This document shows, one piece after another, positions 48,086 to 61,141 of a DNA stretch of 64,000 nucleotides; the first letter of the stretch is position 1; each line of letters begins with the position of its first letter. The notes under the pieces were generated by a model. The model was not told the DNA's origin, searched no databases, and saw only the letters and a list, made by a program, of their open reading frames with translations. The stretch is from Rhizophagus irregularis (taxonomy: Eukaryota; Glomeromycota; Glomeromycetes; Glomerales; Glomeraceae): assembly GCF_026210795.1 (NCBI RefSeq), contig NC_089434.1, positions 2,976,001 to 3,040,000 on the forward strand, read 5' to 3'. A program made the position numbers and the translations under genes.

Positions 48086-48394
48086 ACATTGCGGCGGATT
48101 TATGAAATTTGGCAAAAACCCTGCTGTGCACTTGGGAATTAAAATTGACATTAAGCTTTTTTCCTAAAAAATGTCAAATAATGACGCGCTTTTAACCCTG
48201 GAAAAATTGGTTAGGTAATGGGAAAATTGGTTAGACGCAAGTTTTGGGGTACAAAAAAATTTTTAGAGCTCATTTTGACTGTTCACTAATAAATTTGGGA
48301 CTTAAATAGAAATTTGGTTACCTAAAACACTATCAAATATTTATTAATTTGACATGACGCACAAATTTTGGGGGTATTTCATAAATCCGCCATG
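48086..48394. mobile_element. MITE (~309 bp) with GGCGGATTTATGAAAT termini
   Basis: Inverted termini ggcggatttatgaaat at the left and its complement at the right, flanked by a 9-base direct repeat atatataca (48077-48085 and 48395-48403). The site is uninterrupted in copies 1 and 2 (cttaaaaatatttacattc, cttaaaaatatatacattc). There is no ORF. The flanking repeat is AT-rich, so its exact length is uncertain. Confidence 0.8.
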
Positions 48395-48929
48395 ATATAT
48401 ACATATGTTATATATATTATTCAACCTTTGGACGATGAATTTGGTAACTCAATTATATTATTCACTATTCTACACTTTATTATATATAGATAATTTGATT
48501 TATTTTACAATAAATGAAATGATTAACAAAAAACTAATAACTGAAAAATCTAAAATGATGACTGAAATTATATATATAATTTATCATTATTTCCTTTAAA
48601 AATGAATAATGATAAAGTCAGAATCATCGATAGGCTTTAACTTTATTATTTTCAAATTTGATTGTATTTATTTTAACTCGTTCAAGTTGTAGCTTAATTT
48701 TAAGCTATTTTACACATAAATTTATAATATCATTTTTATATCTAAATTTGTACTAAATAGGTCTAAATATTTTACATAGAGTCATATTAAATAAATTATT
48801 TATTGCATAATATTGCATAAATATCTTTGATATTTTTGACAAATTATGTCATTTGGATTAAATATCACATATATTAATCTTTATAGGTTAAATACTGCTA
48901 ATAAATAAGCTATATGGAACATAATAACA

Positions 48930-48999
48930 CAGCTATTTGGGTGGTTAAAATATCATCCGAACTGCTTCGCATTTCGGTGATACCCCTACCCAATAGCTA
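48930..48999. repeat. Imperfect palindrome, ~28-base arms
   Basis: The left arm runs agctatttgggtgg to atcatccgaa. The right arm is its near complement, ttcggtgatacccctaccca to atagct, around a short loop ctgcttcgcat. It stands out as GC-richer than its surroundings. It is probably a hairpin of a small mobile element. Confidence 0.7.
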
Positions 49000-49039
49000 T
49001 TATTTATAAATTCGTACTTGTTCTTATATAATTAAATTA

Positions 49040-49870
49040 AACATGATCATGCAAATTTGCATCTAATTCAATTCGATGAACAGAAATCATTGACTTCAAG
49101 AACCTTGGTTGCGTGGTCAACAGGGTTCATCTATCCTTTCATCAACTTCGGATTGTGGTTGAATTTTTTTCTCGATATTTCTTTGGTTTTCGTTCTTCTG
49201 AATATAATATGGGGTGTAAAAGAATAATTAAAAAATTGTAACGAGGACTTCGTTACCACCAACGACTGTTCCATTGCTTAGCCTGAGTTGTATATCCTTG
49301 ATATAGTATTGTCCTTGTCGTCAATGTTACGAATTTCTTTAGAAAGAACGATTAAGATCATCCCACTAAACGTAAAATATTGTAATAATAGTTAGTTAAA
49401 TAATTATATGACTAATAACCAACGGATACATCTTACTTGGTATAAATATGGAATGACCACTGTTCTAAAGTTTTTATTTCAATGGTCAACATTTTGTTGG
49501 CGAAACAGGGTTATTATTTAATATTGGTTTGTATGAGGAAAACTTTTTACAAATCTTTGGAAGTTACATAGAGAATTACGTTCTTCAGAATAATCTTTTG
49601 TAGAATCAAGAAAGTCCAGAATATACTGTTAATCTTAATAAATATCCTTCCAAGTAATAACAAATGAGATAAAATTTGTATTTTACCTTCATCAAATAAA
49701 CGTAGTTGAGTGGCAAAGTATTTACTGAGAGTATATAACACCGCTTTCAGAATCCCGACTTCGATTTATTTTTTGTCTAAATGGATTCCATTTCTCATGA
49801 TTTTCCCATGAATTTTTCGCTGTTTTCAATTTAGTGCGACCTCCAATAAAATTAGCTGTATCACATGATT
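49040..49870 (-). pseudogene. Decayed minus-strand gene of unknown identity
   Basis: Disconnected peptide-like stretches on the minus strand include GGRTKLKTAKNSWENHEKW, LYTLSKYFATQLRLFDEG and GQYYIKDIQLRLSNGTVVGG. They lie in different frames with stops between and with possible splice acceptors (for example before 49,370). Codon-like composition and locally higher GC suggest a former gene. I do not recognise the family. Confidence 0.35.
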
Positions 49871-50813
49871 AATTTCGAACGAAAAAAAAAAGAAAAAAGT
49901 ATAATTTTAAAATTTAATAACTATGTTTCCTGTGATTCAATTTAAATAATTTTTAATATTCTAAAAGAACAAACAAAGCTTGTCCTAATACTTAAAATCT
50001 GACATGACTATACATAGTTATAACCATCTAAATATACATAATACTAATTAAAGTATAAATTATGTGAAATGTATAGTTTATTTAATTAAACTTAAACCTA
50101 TTAAAATATAAACAAAAAAATACTTAATCAACACTTGTTTAGCTTTATATAATTAAATAAAAGTAATGTTTTTGTTTGAAAGTATAACTTTTAAGACAAC
50201 TTTTGCATAAAAAGAAAATCGAAATCTGTAAAACTTCATAACTTGAAAAACAACTCTTACCTGGTAAATATCATACTTATAACCTTGCAAGTATATAGTT
50301 TGTCATAAAAAGTTTACAAAATCATGGGAAATTTGCGAGAAATAAACTTAACAAGAAACTTTTATTAGAAGCAATTGAAAAAAAAATGGAGGAAATCGGG
50401 AAATCAAATTAGATTTACATCTGGTTACACAATTATGAGACGCACTAAATTGAAAAAGGCGATATGAACAAACTTCTGCTGGTTTAGGAAGTAGTAGTAA
50501 TAGTGATAGAACAAATTGGGATAATGATAATTACGATGCATAAGCACATCATAAACACATGAACACCCGCAGATATTATTTTATATATATATATTATATA
50601 TATATTTTTTTCAATTGACAACAGATAATGATAATATCTCCGCAGACATGAAAAATATAAAAAGACTAAAGAACTTTTATTTATCTCTTACTGTCAAAAA
50701 CGATTTAGAGAATTTCCCCAACAGTTGCTTCATAGTTAAGAAAAAGTCGAATACTTTTGTTTTATCACGTTAGTCGTAACTAATGTTCTTATTGTTTTTT
50801 TAATAGTTAGGAA

Positions 50814-51811
<998 letters not shown>

Positions 51812-51815
<4 letters not shown>

Positions 51816-51918
51816 TCTAGGAAGATCAAGAGAGAATTTTTTTTCAAAATTGAGATTTTTATTGTTATAGACTAAATTTTAGCTAAAAAATTCTCTTACC
51901 TTGATTTTTCTAGATCAG
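51812..51918. mobile_element. Small hairpin element (MITE-like) overlapping the astacin stop codon
   Basis: Inverted arms: ctgatctaggaagatcaag at the left and the complement of ctgatctagaaaaatcaagg at the right, extending through agagaattttttt. Total about 107 bases. The TGA stop of the protease (51813-51815) lies within the first arm. No clear target duplication was found. Confidence 0.7.
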
Positions 51919-52555
51919 ACCCTTATATTATATGAATTAATTGTTTAACTTTTTACATCACAAATATTTTGCATCATAATAAAAAAAACATATTTACGGA
52001 TATCCGTTTTTTCGTATGTTGCTACATTATGTAGATAATGTCGTAAGTCCTACCTCTAAAAAGAATAAAAAAAATGAAATCTATCATAAGAATCCATTGT
52101 TATCATTTATTGGAAGAAATTTTTTGGATGTTTAACCGAGAAACCATAGAGATGTGTTTTACTTACGGTGTGATTTGTGAGAATACTAGACACTCTACTA
52201 CTACTCTACTTCATTAATAATATGAGTGTTAAGATTGTCACATTTAGACACATAATCATAACTAATAGTAAAATTCGCATAAACATATTCTTATTCTTTA
52301 TTTATAGTAAGGTTACTCGTGACTGGGCACAATAAGTGCAATACGAATACATTTTTAACTAGAAGCAAATTTACGTAAAATAACAAACATTTTTTTTAAG
52401 TAAATAGTATCTCGAACAACAAACAAATATGTGATTAGCAGACAATCCAAACTACTAAATGATAGCGCATGACTCTATGATAAAAAGATAATCTCTTTCC
52501 AGAGATCACATGATTAATTTGTGTACAGACTCCTCACGTGAGTATTAGTTTATCA
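51919..52555. other. AT-rich spacer
   Basis: No gene or repeat is supported. One CACGTG site (52535-52540) lies near the next transposon. Confidence 0.4.
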
Positions 52556-52561
52556 CTATTA

Positions 52562-53692
52562 TAGGACCCCGGATAATTATAATAGAGGTCACATCCGCAG
52601 TACTAATTAAAAATCTAATGAAATATACATAAATTTTGCCGTTTTGATATACATTTTTATCATATGACCTTATTTTGTACTACAAATATCCTTTTTTATC
52701 ATATGACATCAATTTACTAAAAAATAGGTCAAAATTTTATTTTATATTAAAATTATACAGCATTATCATCAATTGACTCTGTAGAAATAATCAACTGTAA
52801 TTTATCTATAGCTGAATTAAAAATTATAGATTATCATTTCTTTTTTTCCTACAAATTAAAAATCCCATATTTTCAGTGAAATTTTCGCAATTTCCCAAAA
52901 ATTCATTAATTTTAAAATCATAGCTAGTCTAAATTGTAATGCTAAGGTTTAATAAACAACCCCCATTAGAAAAGACAGCTGCGGAAGTTAAATGTGAATA
53001 TTGCAAATGAAGGATCTTTTCAGCAGTATTATCAATTCTGGCTAACGGTGGAAGAGTCTCATAAGGAGTATCAAAAGTAATAAAAAAGATATCAGATATA
53101 TTAATATTTGAAACATAAACAGAATGAATATTAGGAGGTGGAATTGTAGAAAGTATTAATGTTTAAAAGTTTCTCAAGATATTTCATTTTGTATTGATAT
53201 ATAATGACATTAAAGACAAAAATTAAAACACGAAAGCGCGTGTCTTAAGTCTTAACATTTTAAAAATAATTAATGGTAAATCATATTGAATCTCTGGTAA
53301 ATTTATCTGACATGAAAAGCAAATAAATTTAATAAATTTAAATAATTATATTACATTGTGATAAAAAATGAACTTTTTGAATATAAATTTATTACGTTAT
53401 CATTATGATAAAATTATCTCAAACAAAATTTGCTATTTATATTAAATTTGATGTAACACTACTGCATATTATATTCCCTAAAATATACGCTTTATTAGAA
53501 AAATTACATATGACCTTAAAATTTTACATAAAATTATATACTTATTTTACTGTGACCTAATTCAGAAGTATTCTATTTTTGCATGTGACTTTTACTTAAA
53601 ATACCCGCTTTTGCATATGACCTTTTCATTAAAAATACAATAAAATATACTTTTTTTGTATATGACCTTTATTATAATTATCCGGGGTCCTA
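52562..53692. mobile_element. Non-autonomous DNA transposon (1,131 bp) with TAGGACCCCGG termini
   Basis: Inverted termini of about 29 bases: taggaccccggataattata at the left and its complement at the right. Identical ctatta hexamers flank the element (52556-52561 and 53693-53698). Repeats of the motif atatgacctt lie near both ends (52,661; 52,701 as a variant; 53,510; 53,616; 53,661). No transposase ORF is found. The superfamily is undetermined because TA-only duplication cannot be excluded. Confidence 0.85.
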
Positions 53693-53698
53693 CTATTA

Positions 53699-55118
53699 TA
53701 TATATATAATCGGACTTCACTAACTACTTTAGTTTATATTAGTAACGACCTGGAACGAATCATCCTACGTTGAAAATTGATAACATATATATATCGAGAA
53801 ACGTGGAGATCTGCGATCCCAAATTTTATATACTATTAGTTTACTGTACATATATTCACCTTTACGGCTTTACCTGTTAAAATCATTGTATAACAAAAAA
53901 TGCAAAACCAAAGAAATCTACCTGATCACGAAATCCGTTCCTTCGCCATTACATGTGCGTTAGAAAAGTCACAGCATTATACAAAATACTTTTATTTTTG
54001 CATATTTAATACTTTATTACATGATATCCAAGGGACTCACTTCACGTATCACGTAAATACAAAAAATCACACGAGACAGTATACAGTATATGTAACTTAT
54101 AATAACATATTCTTCCTTTTCACGTAGAGACACATTTGACAGATGGGTTTGAGTATAGAGATGGTTTTATATCCCTTCGAAGTTATGTATTGTTGCAATA
54201 ATCACAATAAACGTGATTATGAGTATCAGATGTAGACTTGGGATGATTATACTTGCTATACTTTTGCTATCTGTACTTTTTTTATGATCAATCGGAACAA
54301 TTACGCAGTTATCCGTATATGTGTCTGAATCTTAGCCTTCTTGGAAAAGTTTTTATCTGCCATTAATATCTCTTTAGAAAATGCTAGCCCAGTTGCGTTC
54401 GAACCAACTTCTCTTTCGTTACCACTACGTCCATCTTCGTCGGAGTTCAATATATCTTTCACTTCTCGTATGAGCAAATTCAGCTCCCTAGCGTAACACC
54501 AAAAAATCAATAGCACATGATTTATTTGCTGATCATGCCTAAAATGGTAAAGACTTCGTCACGTGACATCATCACGTGCTGTAGTAACATCCTTGCGTAG
54601 AATTATATAGTTCTTCGTTAAAAAAAAGTCAAAAGATGAATAAAGTGAATTAAAAATGTAAGGATTATCAACTTAAAGAAATTATTTTCCTAGCTCACTC
54701 AACATTTTTGCATTACTAAGAAAGAAAAAATTTTATTTATTATTACCCATGAGCTAGCCATAAAAATTAGAAAGTTCAGTTAGATGCTGTCAAGAATAGG
54801 GTTAAGGAAAAATTTATATAATAAAAAAATATCATGCTTAGAGTGAGTTTTAAAGATAATAATACTGTTCAATTTGGCGAATTTGGCGGATAATCAATGT
54901 ACATTTTAGGATAATGCTCTTGCAGCGCATACAATGGAATTATTTTTCACGTGTTTATGATGGTTCAATTGACTCATTAAAACTATAATTTAGATTTTAT
55001 TTTTACCATATTTAATATTAAATATTCCTAAAGCTATCATAATTAAATTGCTTGTACTACAATACTGGAAATAAAATAACTGGTGCAAATTCATAAAGTC
55101 AAAAAAATACTCGTGAAA
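53699..55118. other. Gene-poor spacer
   Basis: Two short ORFs (53,900-54,127 plus; 54,301-54,516 minus) show no recognised motif and are not called. A pair of CACGTG palindromes 13 bases apart lies at 54560-54565 and 54573-54578, and another at 54948-54953. Confidence 0.4.
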
Positions 55119-56086
55119 TCATTCATGCAGCTCTTTTCTATATTTCTCATCAGTCTTCTCAGTCTCTTTAGTTTTACAACGCCTATTATACACTATTATA
55201 ACTATAATAAGAATGGCAATTAAAAATACTGGAATACAAACACCCAACACAATTTTTAAAGTGAGAGTAAAATTTAAAAGTGAGGGAGGAATTGGAGAAG
55301 GGGTTGGAGAAGTGTTTGGAGGAATGGCTGAAATTTCATATAAGCTTAAAGTCCAAACGCTTCCACATAACTAAGAATTATCATCTGGACAACTAGCACT
55401 GCAATAATCTGAGCCTTGATTTCTTCCTATAGGACTATAAGAATTTCCACAAAATCATTGGGTTCTTGCTTCAAGTCCAGCGTATTTATAATTACCTTCA
55501 CGGCAATTATCAAAACATTCATCAATTGTCATAGATTCATCAGATGATGTACACTTATCTCCTAACATCCTTTGTAGCGAGAATATTTAATTTTATCCTT
55601 ATTAACATTATGCATTATATCGAGTTTCTCTTCAAGAGTGATATTGTAAGGTGGAGTGTAATTTAAATGCACTGCTACTTTATAAACTGTGTAAGCATCT
55701 TTCCCTCCACATGGATAAGTTACATTGCCAGTAAAGGTAGCAGTGGTACAGTACATATTACACTTTTTGTCATCATCCTTAATATAAGACTGAAGAGCAT
55801 TTGCATATCCATAGCGGCAGTTGACACCACCCTCCAAAGCTCCATAATTAAATTTAAAATCTATACAACGTTTCAAACAATGACCCAAATTCATTCTAAT
55901 TTGATAGGTGTAAGGGTCATTAAATACTAAACCAGGTCTTTTTGGGCTGTTCAACGTTGCAAGACCATTAAAAGTGTCAATAACAGAACTATTATCAAAA
56001 ACATAACATCCTAATGGAGTAACTTGAGGATCTTGATAAAGAATGTTCCCATTTTCATCACATGAGTCACACGCTTCATTTGCCAT
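55119..56086 (-). pseudogene. WSC-domain membrane protein pseudogene (WSC-3), young
   Basis: The start MANEACDSCDENGNILYQDPQVTPLGCYV continues intact through the first WSC domain to KYSRYKGC. There a lesion near 55,560 breaks the frame and removes part of domain 2. The rest reads ESMTIDECFDNCREGNYKYAGLEARTQ, then a TGA where intact genes have Cys. Later a TAG replaces Gln before LCG. A Pro-rich linker, membrane helix (LGVCIPVFLIAILIIVIIV) and Lys/Glu tail remain readable. The few lesions and good residual similarity suggest recent inactivation. The first-domain CRCGY motif is also changed to CRYGY. Confidence 0.88.
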
Positions 56087-57540
56087 AATAAATCAAGCAC
56101 AGTATATTATAAAACATCCAGGTGAATTAAATTTTATTTTCTAAGCTAATTAACAAATTGTAAAAAGCTTTCTGAAACCATCAATAAATTTCCTGTCAAA
56201 TTCCTTAAATACATTTATAAAATTTGATATCAAGAGTTATACAAAAAGTTAATTTAAGAATGGTTGATATCAATTGAGGTAGCATTGTACAAAATAAATG
56301 TAACCCTGAAACATTAAGGTTTGAACATGATTTAAAAAATTTTAATTTATTGTTAATAATATGACTAATTGAGATCATTATAATATCTAAAATGGTAATC
56401 AAATGGTAATTGGTATATTTTATATGAGAGCTTTCATTAGAAATGCCCCATAGAATAAGTTTATACTTCAAACATTTCAGGAGTGAGATTACTTTAGATC
56501 ATATGCAGTATACATAAATACTTTTTAGAAGATTTAACAAATATGAACGATCTTCTGACTTTCGATAATGGCATCGAACTCTATTGTGCGCATCTAGAAT
56601 GACGATCTATTTGTATGACAAAAGCAGTTTTCATTCTTGAAGTTCTAAATTGAATAGGTACTTTTTTTTAGTACCCTTTTTGATAGAAAATATTCTGATA
56701 AAAAGAATAATAATTTTAAGTACCACTAAGCAAGAGGAAATTAATAATAGTATTTATATATAAATATAATTTCTCATTACGTAATGTAAGTTATTTTTTT
56801 TAACAAAATAAATTTCAATTAAGGAAATAAAACGGCATACTTTCTTTTTCATGAATGCAAAAAATCATGATGCTAAAGACTTTCGCAATTTTAACAGTAC
56901 GATATCTAATGAGTTTTAATAAGACATAAATCTTACATCCCAATTTCCCATATCAACCTTCTTTTTAATTTATTCTTTAATAACTTTATTAGGTAAAAAA
57001 AAAAGATATGGCAGTTTTTCGAATTTTGAATTAAAAAACATTATTTCCAATTTCATTCACTGTTGTATCTTAATTCGGTACCACATCGCCCTAATAAATA
57101 AAAAAAATGAGTTACGCGCAACAAATTTAAGACACTAGTAGAGCATGTAATGATGATCAATCAGAAAAATTTTGATTGGCCTTCAAATGATAGTTGGTGT
57201 GTGATCATCAGATGACTCAATTTGAGTCAGTTCGGGGTTAGGAGTTCCTAAGAACGATTTTTATGATTAAAAGTAGTTTTAAGCCCAAGAGATCCAGAAT
57301 CTTTTAAATTTAAGATCGGTTCCAGAATTGACTCGAGTCGACTCATTTTGAACCGATTCCATCCCTAAGTATTTATCATTAATAAAAAAAAAAAATTTTT
57401 TTTACCTTAACTGTTACTTTGATAATTTTTTCAGTAATGACATATCACTAGTGTATACAAATTTACTTTTACATTATTATTTTTTTTTCCTTAAATCAAT
57501 GAAAAAGTTAACTATTTTACAATCTAAGATAACTAGTGAT
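56087..57540. other. Spacer with a hAT-type terminal fragment
   Basis: No gene is seen. A fragment at 57,225-57,367 ends in ...gaaccgattccatcccta, the complement of a TAGGGATGGAATCGGTTC-type hAT terminus, with GACTCGAGTC repeats inside. The matching opposite end was not found. Confidence 0.45.
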
Positions 57541-58315
57541 AATCATCGTTGGGCTTCATCAAAATTATCATCATGAGTTAAACGTCTTTTAAAAATAAAA
57601 CTGCAACAATTGCAATTATAAACGTAGGATTTCCAACACCAAAACCAATTTGTCATACAAACTTAGACCCCAAGAGCCCTGCACAACTGAGAGTTGTTTC
57701 ACTTGTTTCCGGGACAACTGCTGACAAGATCCTGAACTTAATTGCCGTCCCATACTACTATAATAGGCGTTCCCACAAGAACATTGAGTTCTTGCTTAAA
57801 GCCCAGCATATTTATAATTACCTTCACGGCAATAATCTATGCATTTATCAACTGTCATAGTTTCGGTTGATAAGCGTTTATCACCCAAGATCCTTTTACC
57901 ACAAGCCTAATTATCTTCATGAATTTCCGCTTTATAAACCGTATACACATGAGTAAGTTACATTATTGCCGCTTAGAGTAGTAGTTGTGAAGTAGATATT
58001 ACAATTTTTTTCACCCACCTTAATATAAGATTGAAGGGCATTTGCACGCTCACAATGGCAGTTAATACCACCCGTAATCGAATTTAAAATCTATGCAAAC
58101 CTTAAGGCAATGGCCTACATTCGTTCGATTTTGATTAGTATAGGAATCTTTAAATATTAGCTCAGGTCTTTTTGGGCTGTTCAATTTTCAAGACCATTGA
58201 ATGTATCAATAGTAGAACCATTATTGAAAATATAACACTCTTTTGGAATAACTTGAGGTTCTTGTCGAAGAATATTACCATTTTCATCACATGAATCGCA
58301 TGTTTCATTTGCCAT
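57541..58315 (-). pseudogene. WSC-domain membrane protein pseudogene (WSC-4), old
   Basis: The start MANETCDSCDENGNILRQEPQV, then ECYIFNNGSTIDTFNGLE, is followed by numerous stops and frame changes. Later pieces include GGINCHCERANALQSYIKV in domain 1 and fragments of domain 2 and the membrane helix (near FIIAIVAVLFLK). Much more damaged than WSC-3. It is clearly the same family and orientation. Confidence 0.88.
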
Positions 58316-59789
58316 AATAAACAGTATGTAATGTGATTTAATAAGATAATAAAAAAAAGGTGGAGATTAAATATACGAATAATAAAAGGTTTATTAACTG
58401 AACTGTTTATTTTTAAATTAAGTAAAAAAAAAAAACTTTTGGTACTATAGTATTAAGAAAGAAAACGATTTATATTGTTCCTTAAATATTTAAGATTCAA
58501 AGTTTAACGCGTATAGATAACACTCTAGTAAATTTAGGAATAATAATAAAATAAGATTTCTATATGAATTCATTCTTGTTCACTCCCGCTAAAGTGTATG
58601 ATTTAGATGTGATATGATAGGATAACTGAAAAAAAAAAATAGACGTATAAATTTAAAACAACAAAGTTTGATTTTTTTATTTCTAATAGGATTTTATAAT
58701 GAATTGACTGAATTAGATATGGAAATAATAAATGATATCATGCACATCTCAGGAGTAAGAAAAGAAGTTTACTAATCTTGACTTAAATTATATGAACAAA
58801 ATCAGAGTTACCCGAAAACTTTCATTTCATGATAACTTTCTTCTTTCATTCGATTAAACCTATTCATAATCGTATGAAAAGTTACTAAATTTAAATCTTT
58901 TTTTTTTAATATATATATATATTTATTTAATTAAAATACTCGTTCTGTTAATACACTAACTTTAGAAAAGCGAGAAAAGATCTGGGCGAATTACAAGTTA
59001 CCAATTTTAGAAATTTGTGATTTTCAAATGATAAATATTATCATGTATCTTGTTATTTATTAAAAATAAAAATGCTGTTGTAATGAAAAAAAATAAATTT
59101 GGTATCATAAATTAAAAATTAACTAAAAATATAAGCAACTTGGATAATATCTATATTTTGAAGTTATAAATTATGAAGCGGAGAAATAAAAGATGCTGGG
59201 ACTTGCATAGTTAATTCTCCCTTGTTTGATTTAGAAATTTTTTAGTGGGAAAAATCCAATGTACATCACAGCCGAATGTCATAATTCTCAGCTATTTCGG
59301 AACATTTTTTCGTGGTCACGCTAGGTAGTCACAAAAAGAAATAATGTTGGAAACTTTACAAATAAACAAATATAAAAAACTTACTTTTAAATTAAAGTGT
59401 AAATAGTTATTTACGCATAATTTTTTTTAATTGTCAAAACAATTTTAAAAAGTTTGATCGTGACTTATTAATGTTTTTTTTCTACGCACAATTTTGAAAA
59501 CCAACTACAAAATTCAGATCAATTACAAAATTCAGTTTTAATTTATGAATTAAATTTTTGATAATATTTATCAAAAGAAATTCAAAATCATATAAAAATT
59601 ATTATTGACCTATAATTGTTGTCCCTAGAATTGATAATAATACCAACGAGAAATAATTATTTTATTAAGTTGGTACCACTCACTTCTTTGATATTGTCTC
59701 TATATTTTAATTATTTTGATTAATAAATTTTCTTTATAAAAATAAACAAATTAATTACTGTATAGCACAGACTCATTTTGGCGTACCCT
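58316..59789. other. AT-rich spacer
   Basis: About 1.5 kb without a supported gene, RNA or transposon. It contains a TA run near 58,908-58,921. Confidence 0.4.
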
Positions 59790-59905
59790 TATACAGTCAA
59801 ACTTTTATATAACGATATGTCGGGATAAATATGAAATTTTTTAGAAAATATCGTTATATCAAAGTTATACCGATATTTATATGTCGTCATCACTAATTTA
59901 CTAAT
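59790..59905. mobile_element. Terminal fragment of a pogo/Tigger-like DNA transposon
   Basis: The sequence tacagtcaaacttttatata followed by acgatatgtcggga, with inverted repetition of the atatcgttatat motif within about 70 bases, resembles the CAGT...TATAACGA termini of pogo-like elements. No matching right terminus was found, and no transposase is readable, so it is a fragment. Confidence 0.4.
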
Positions 59906-59999
59906 TTGAAAAAAAAAACAATAGTAGCGTTTTTTTATAGCTTTTAGCCTTTTTTAGCCTTTTATATTTTGTATTAATATTGAATTATTGAATAATTGA

Positions 60000-60460
60000 T
60001 AATCAATATAGGCGCGCTGCGCACACGATTTTCTGATTGGATGTATCACGTGGTCGGGCTGTGGCGCAATGTAAATATATTACTTTTCACACACAACAAT
60101 ATGCCAAAAAAAGATAGAAAAAAAATCTATTAGAAAACTGAAAAATTTCGTAGACGTCAAGAGCTTCGAAGCTTATTACGTTCCGACCGTTACAAACGTT
60201 AAGTAAGTGTCGTCGTCTGGTGGTTACCATAGGGCTGATGTACTTAGATATTATAGTCTTCGCGAAAAGCTGTTTTGCAGGGGGAAGTTGTTGTATACGA
60301 GCGGAGTGCCATAGAAGTTACTATTTATAATAGTCATGGCAATGGTGAGGGTTATCCCGAGGGTCTTTATGATGGAATAGTGCGGTTATGCCCAAACCTA
60401 AGCGAGTTACTCATATCTTCGTATCTTGTAGACAAACTGTAATCTTTCGCTCACTTGGCT
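60000..60460. other. GC-richer island of unknown nature
   Basis: A block much less AT-rich than its surroundings, including ggcgcgctgcgc, gtcgtctggtggttaccata, gcaggggg and gggttatcccgag. A short possible ORF (MPKKDRKK, near 60,102) stops soon. No long ORF on either strand, no tRNA fold and no rRNA was recognised. It could be a dispersed repeat, a non-coding RNA or an old transposon interior. Confidence 0.35.
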
Positions 60461-61141
60461 GGTCTAATCTCCTTTTATTATTTTTATTATTATATCCTCT
60501 TTTGTAGTTCTATCCAAGGCCACAATATTCATACAATAAAAATGGACGAATTAAATGATATCATTTTAATCGAGTTTTGAGATTGAACTGAGTTCTATGA
60601 TCATGTGATTTACTAATAAAACATGAGCAATAATTTTTTGCTTATATTTATATATGCATTGTTTTTATAAATGCACAAAATATGTTATATTAACATAATC
60701 GGATTTAAAATAAATTGTTTGAATAAGCAAATTTATTAAAATATATATATATAAACAGTTCAAAGCATGTTTTAAAATCCGAAGCTTTATAGATGAGTTT
60801 GAACTAGATTCAAATTGGTTTGGAATCTGAACCGAACTGCTTAAGCAACCCAACATCCCTATAATAATAAATAATGATTTCCCTATATACTTTCGGTATA
60901 TTACTTGTAAAACCTTATTTTTTCCACATTTCAACTGATAATTTAATTAAACATATATTATTTTCAAATTATTGATAACAGCTTTCAAAATTTATTTTTA
61001 ATTATTTATTATTAAAATAAAAAAAAATCGTATTAATAATATTATTTAACCTCTAATTTATTCATAAATAATTTTCAGAATTTTTTTTATAAACGATATT
61101 TAAATTTGATATTAAATGTAAATTTTGATTGAAAATGTATA
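60461..61141. other. Spacer downstream of WSC-5 with a possible hAT terminus
   Basis: Near 60,775-60,861, sequence ending ctgcttaagcaacccaacatcccta resembles a hAT end (TAGGGATGTTGGG) with an inverted tail of gaaccgaac/ggtttggaatc. No gene is seen. Confidence 0.35.

Larger units (their letters stand above)
45955..48640. repeat. Tandem duplication unit, copy 3 (truncated, transposon-riddled)
   Basis: Collinear with copies 1 and 2 through the spacer. It stops at the 3' end of the WSC gene (near 48,600-48,640, matching the 3' end at 39,370/43,560). No WSC coding sequence survives beyond that. Three transposon insertions lie inside. Confidence 0.8.
48641..50813. other. Gene-poor region with relics between the WSC duplications and the astacin gene
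   Basis: No intact gene. It holds a GC-richer palindrome (48,930-48,999), a minus-strand coding relic (about 49,040-49,870), and a 15-base perfect inverted pair at 49,824-49,838 and 50,441-50,455 that may be transposon termini. The remainder is AT-rich. Confidence 0.5.

Noticed and set aside
53900-54127. 75-codon ORF MQNQRNLPDHE
   Set aside because: No recognised domain or splice context; not distinguishable from chance.
54301-54516. 71-codon minus-strand ORF
   Set aside because: Slightly more protein-like composition, but no family recognised and no supporting exons.
60000-60460. rRNA or snRNA gene
   Set aside because: No recognisable conserved rRNA or snRNA core sequence; left as an unexplained island.
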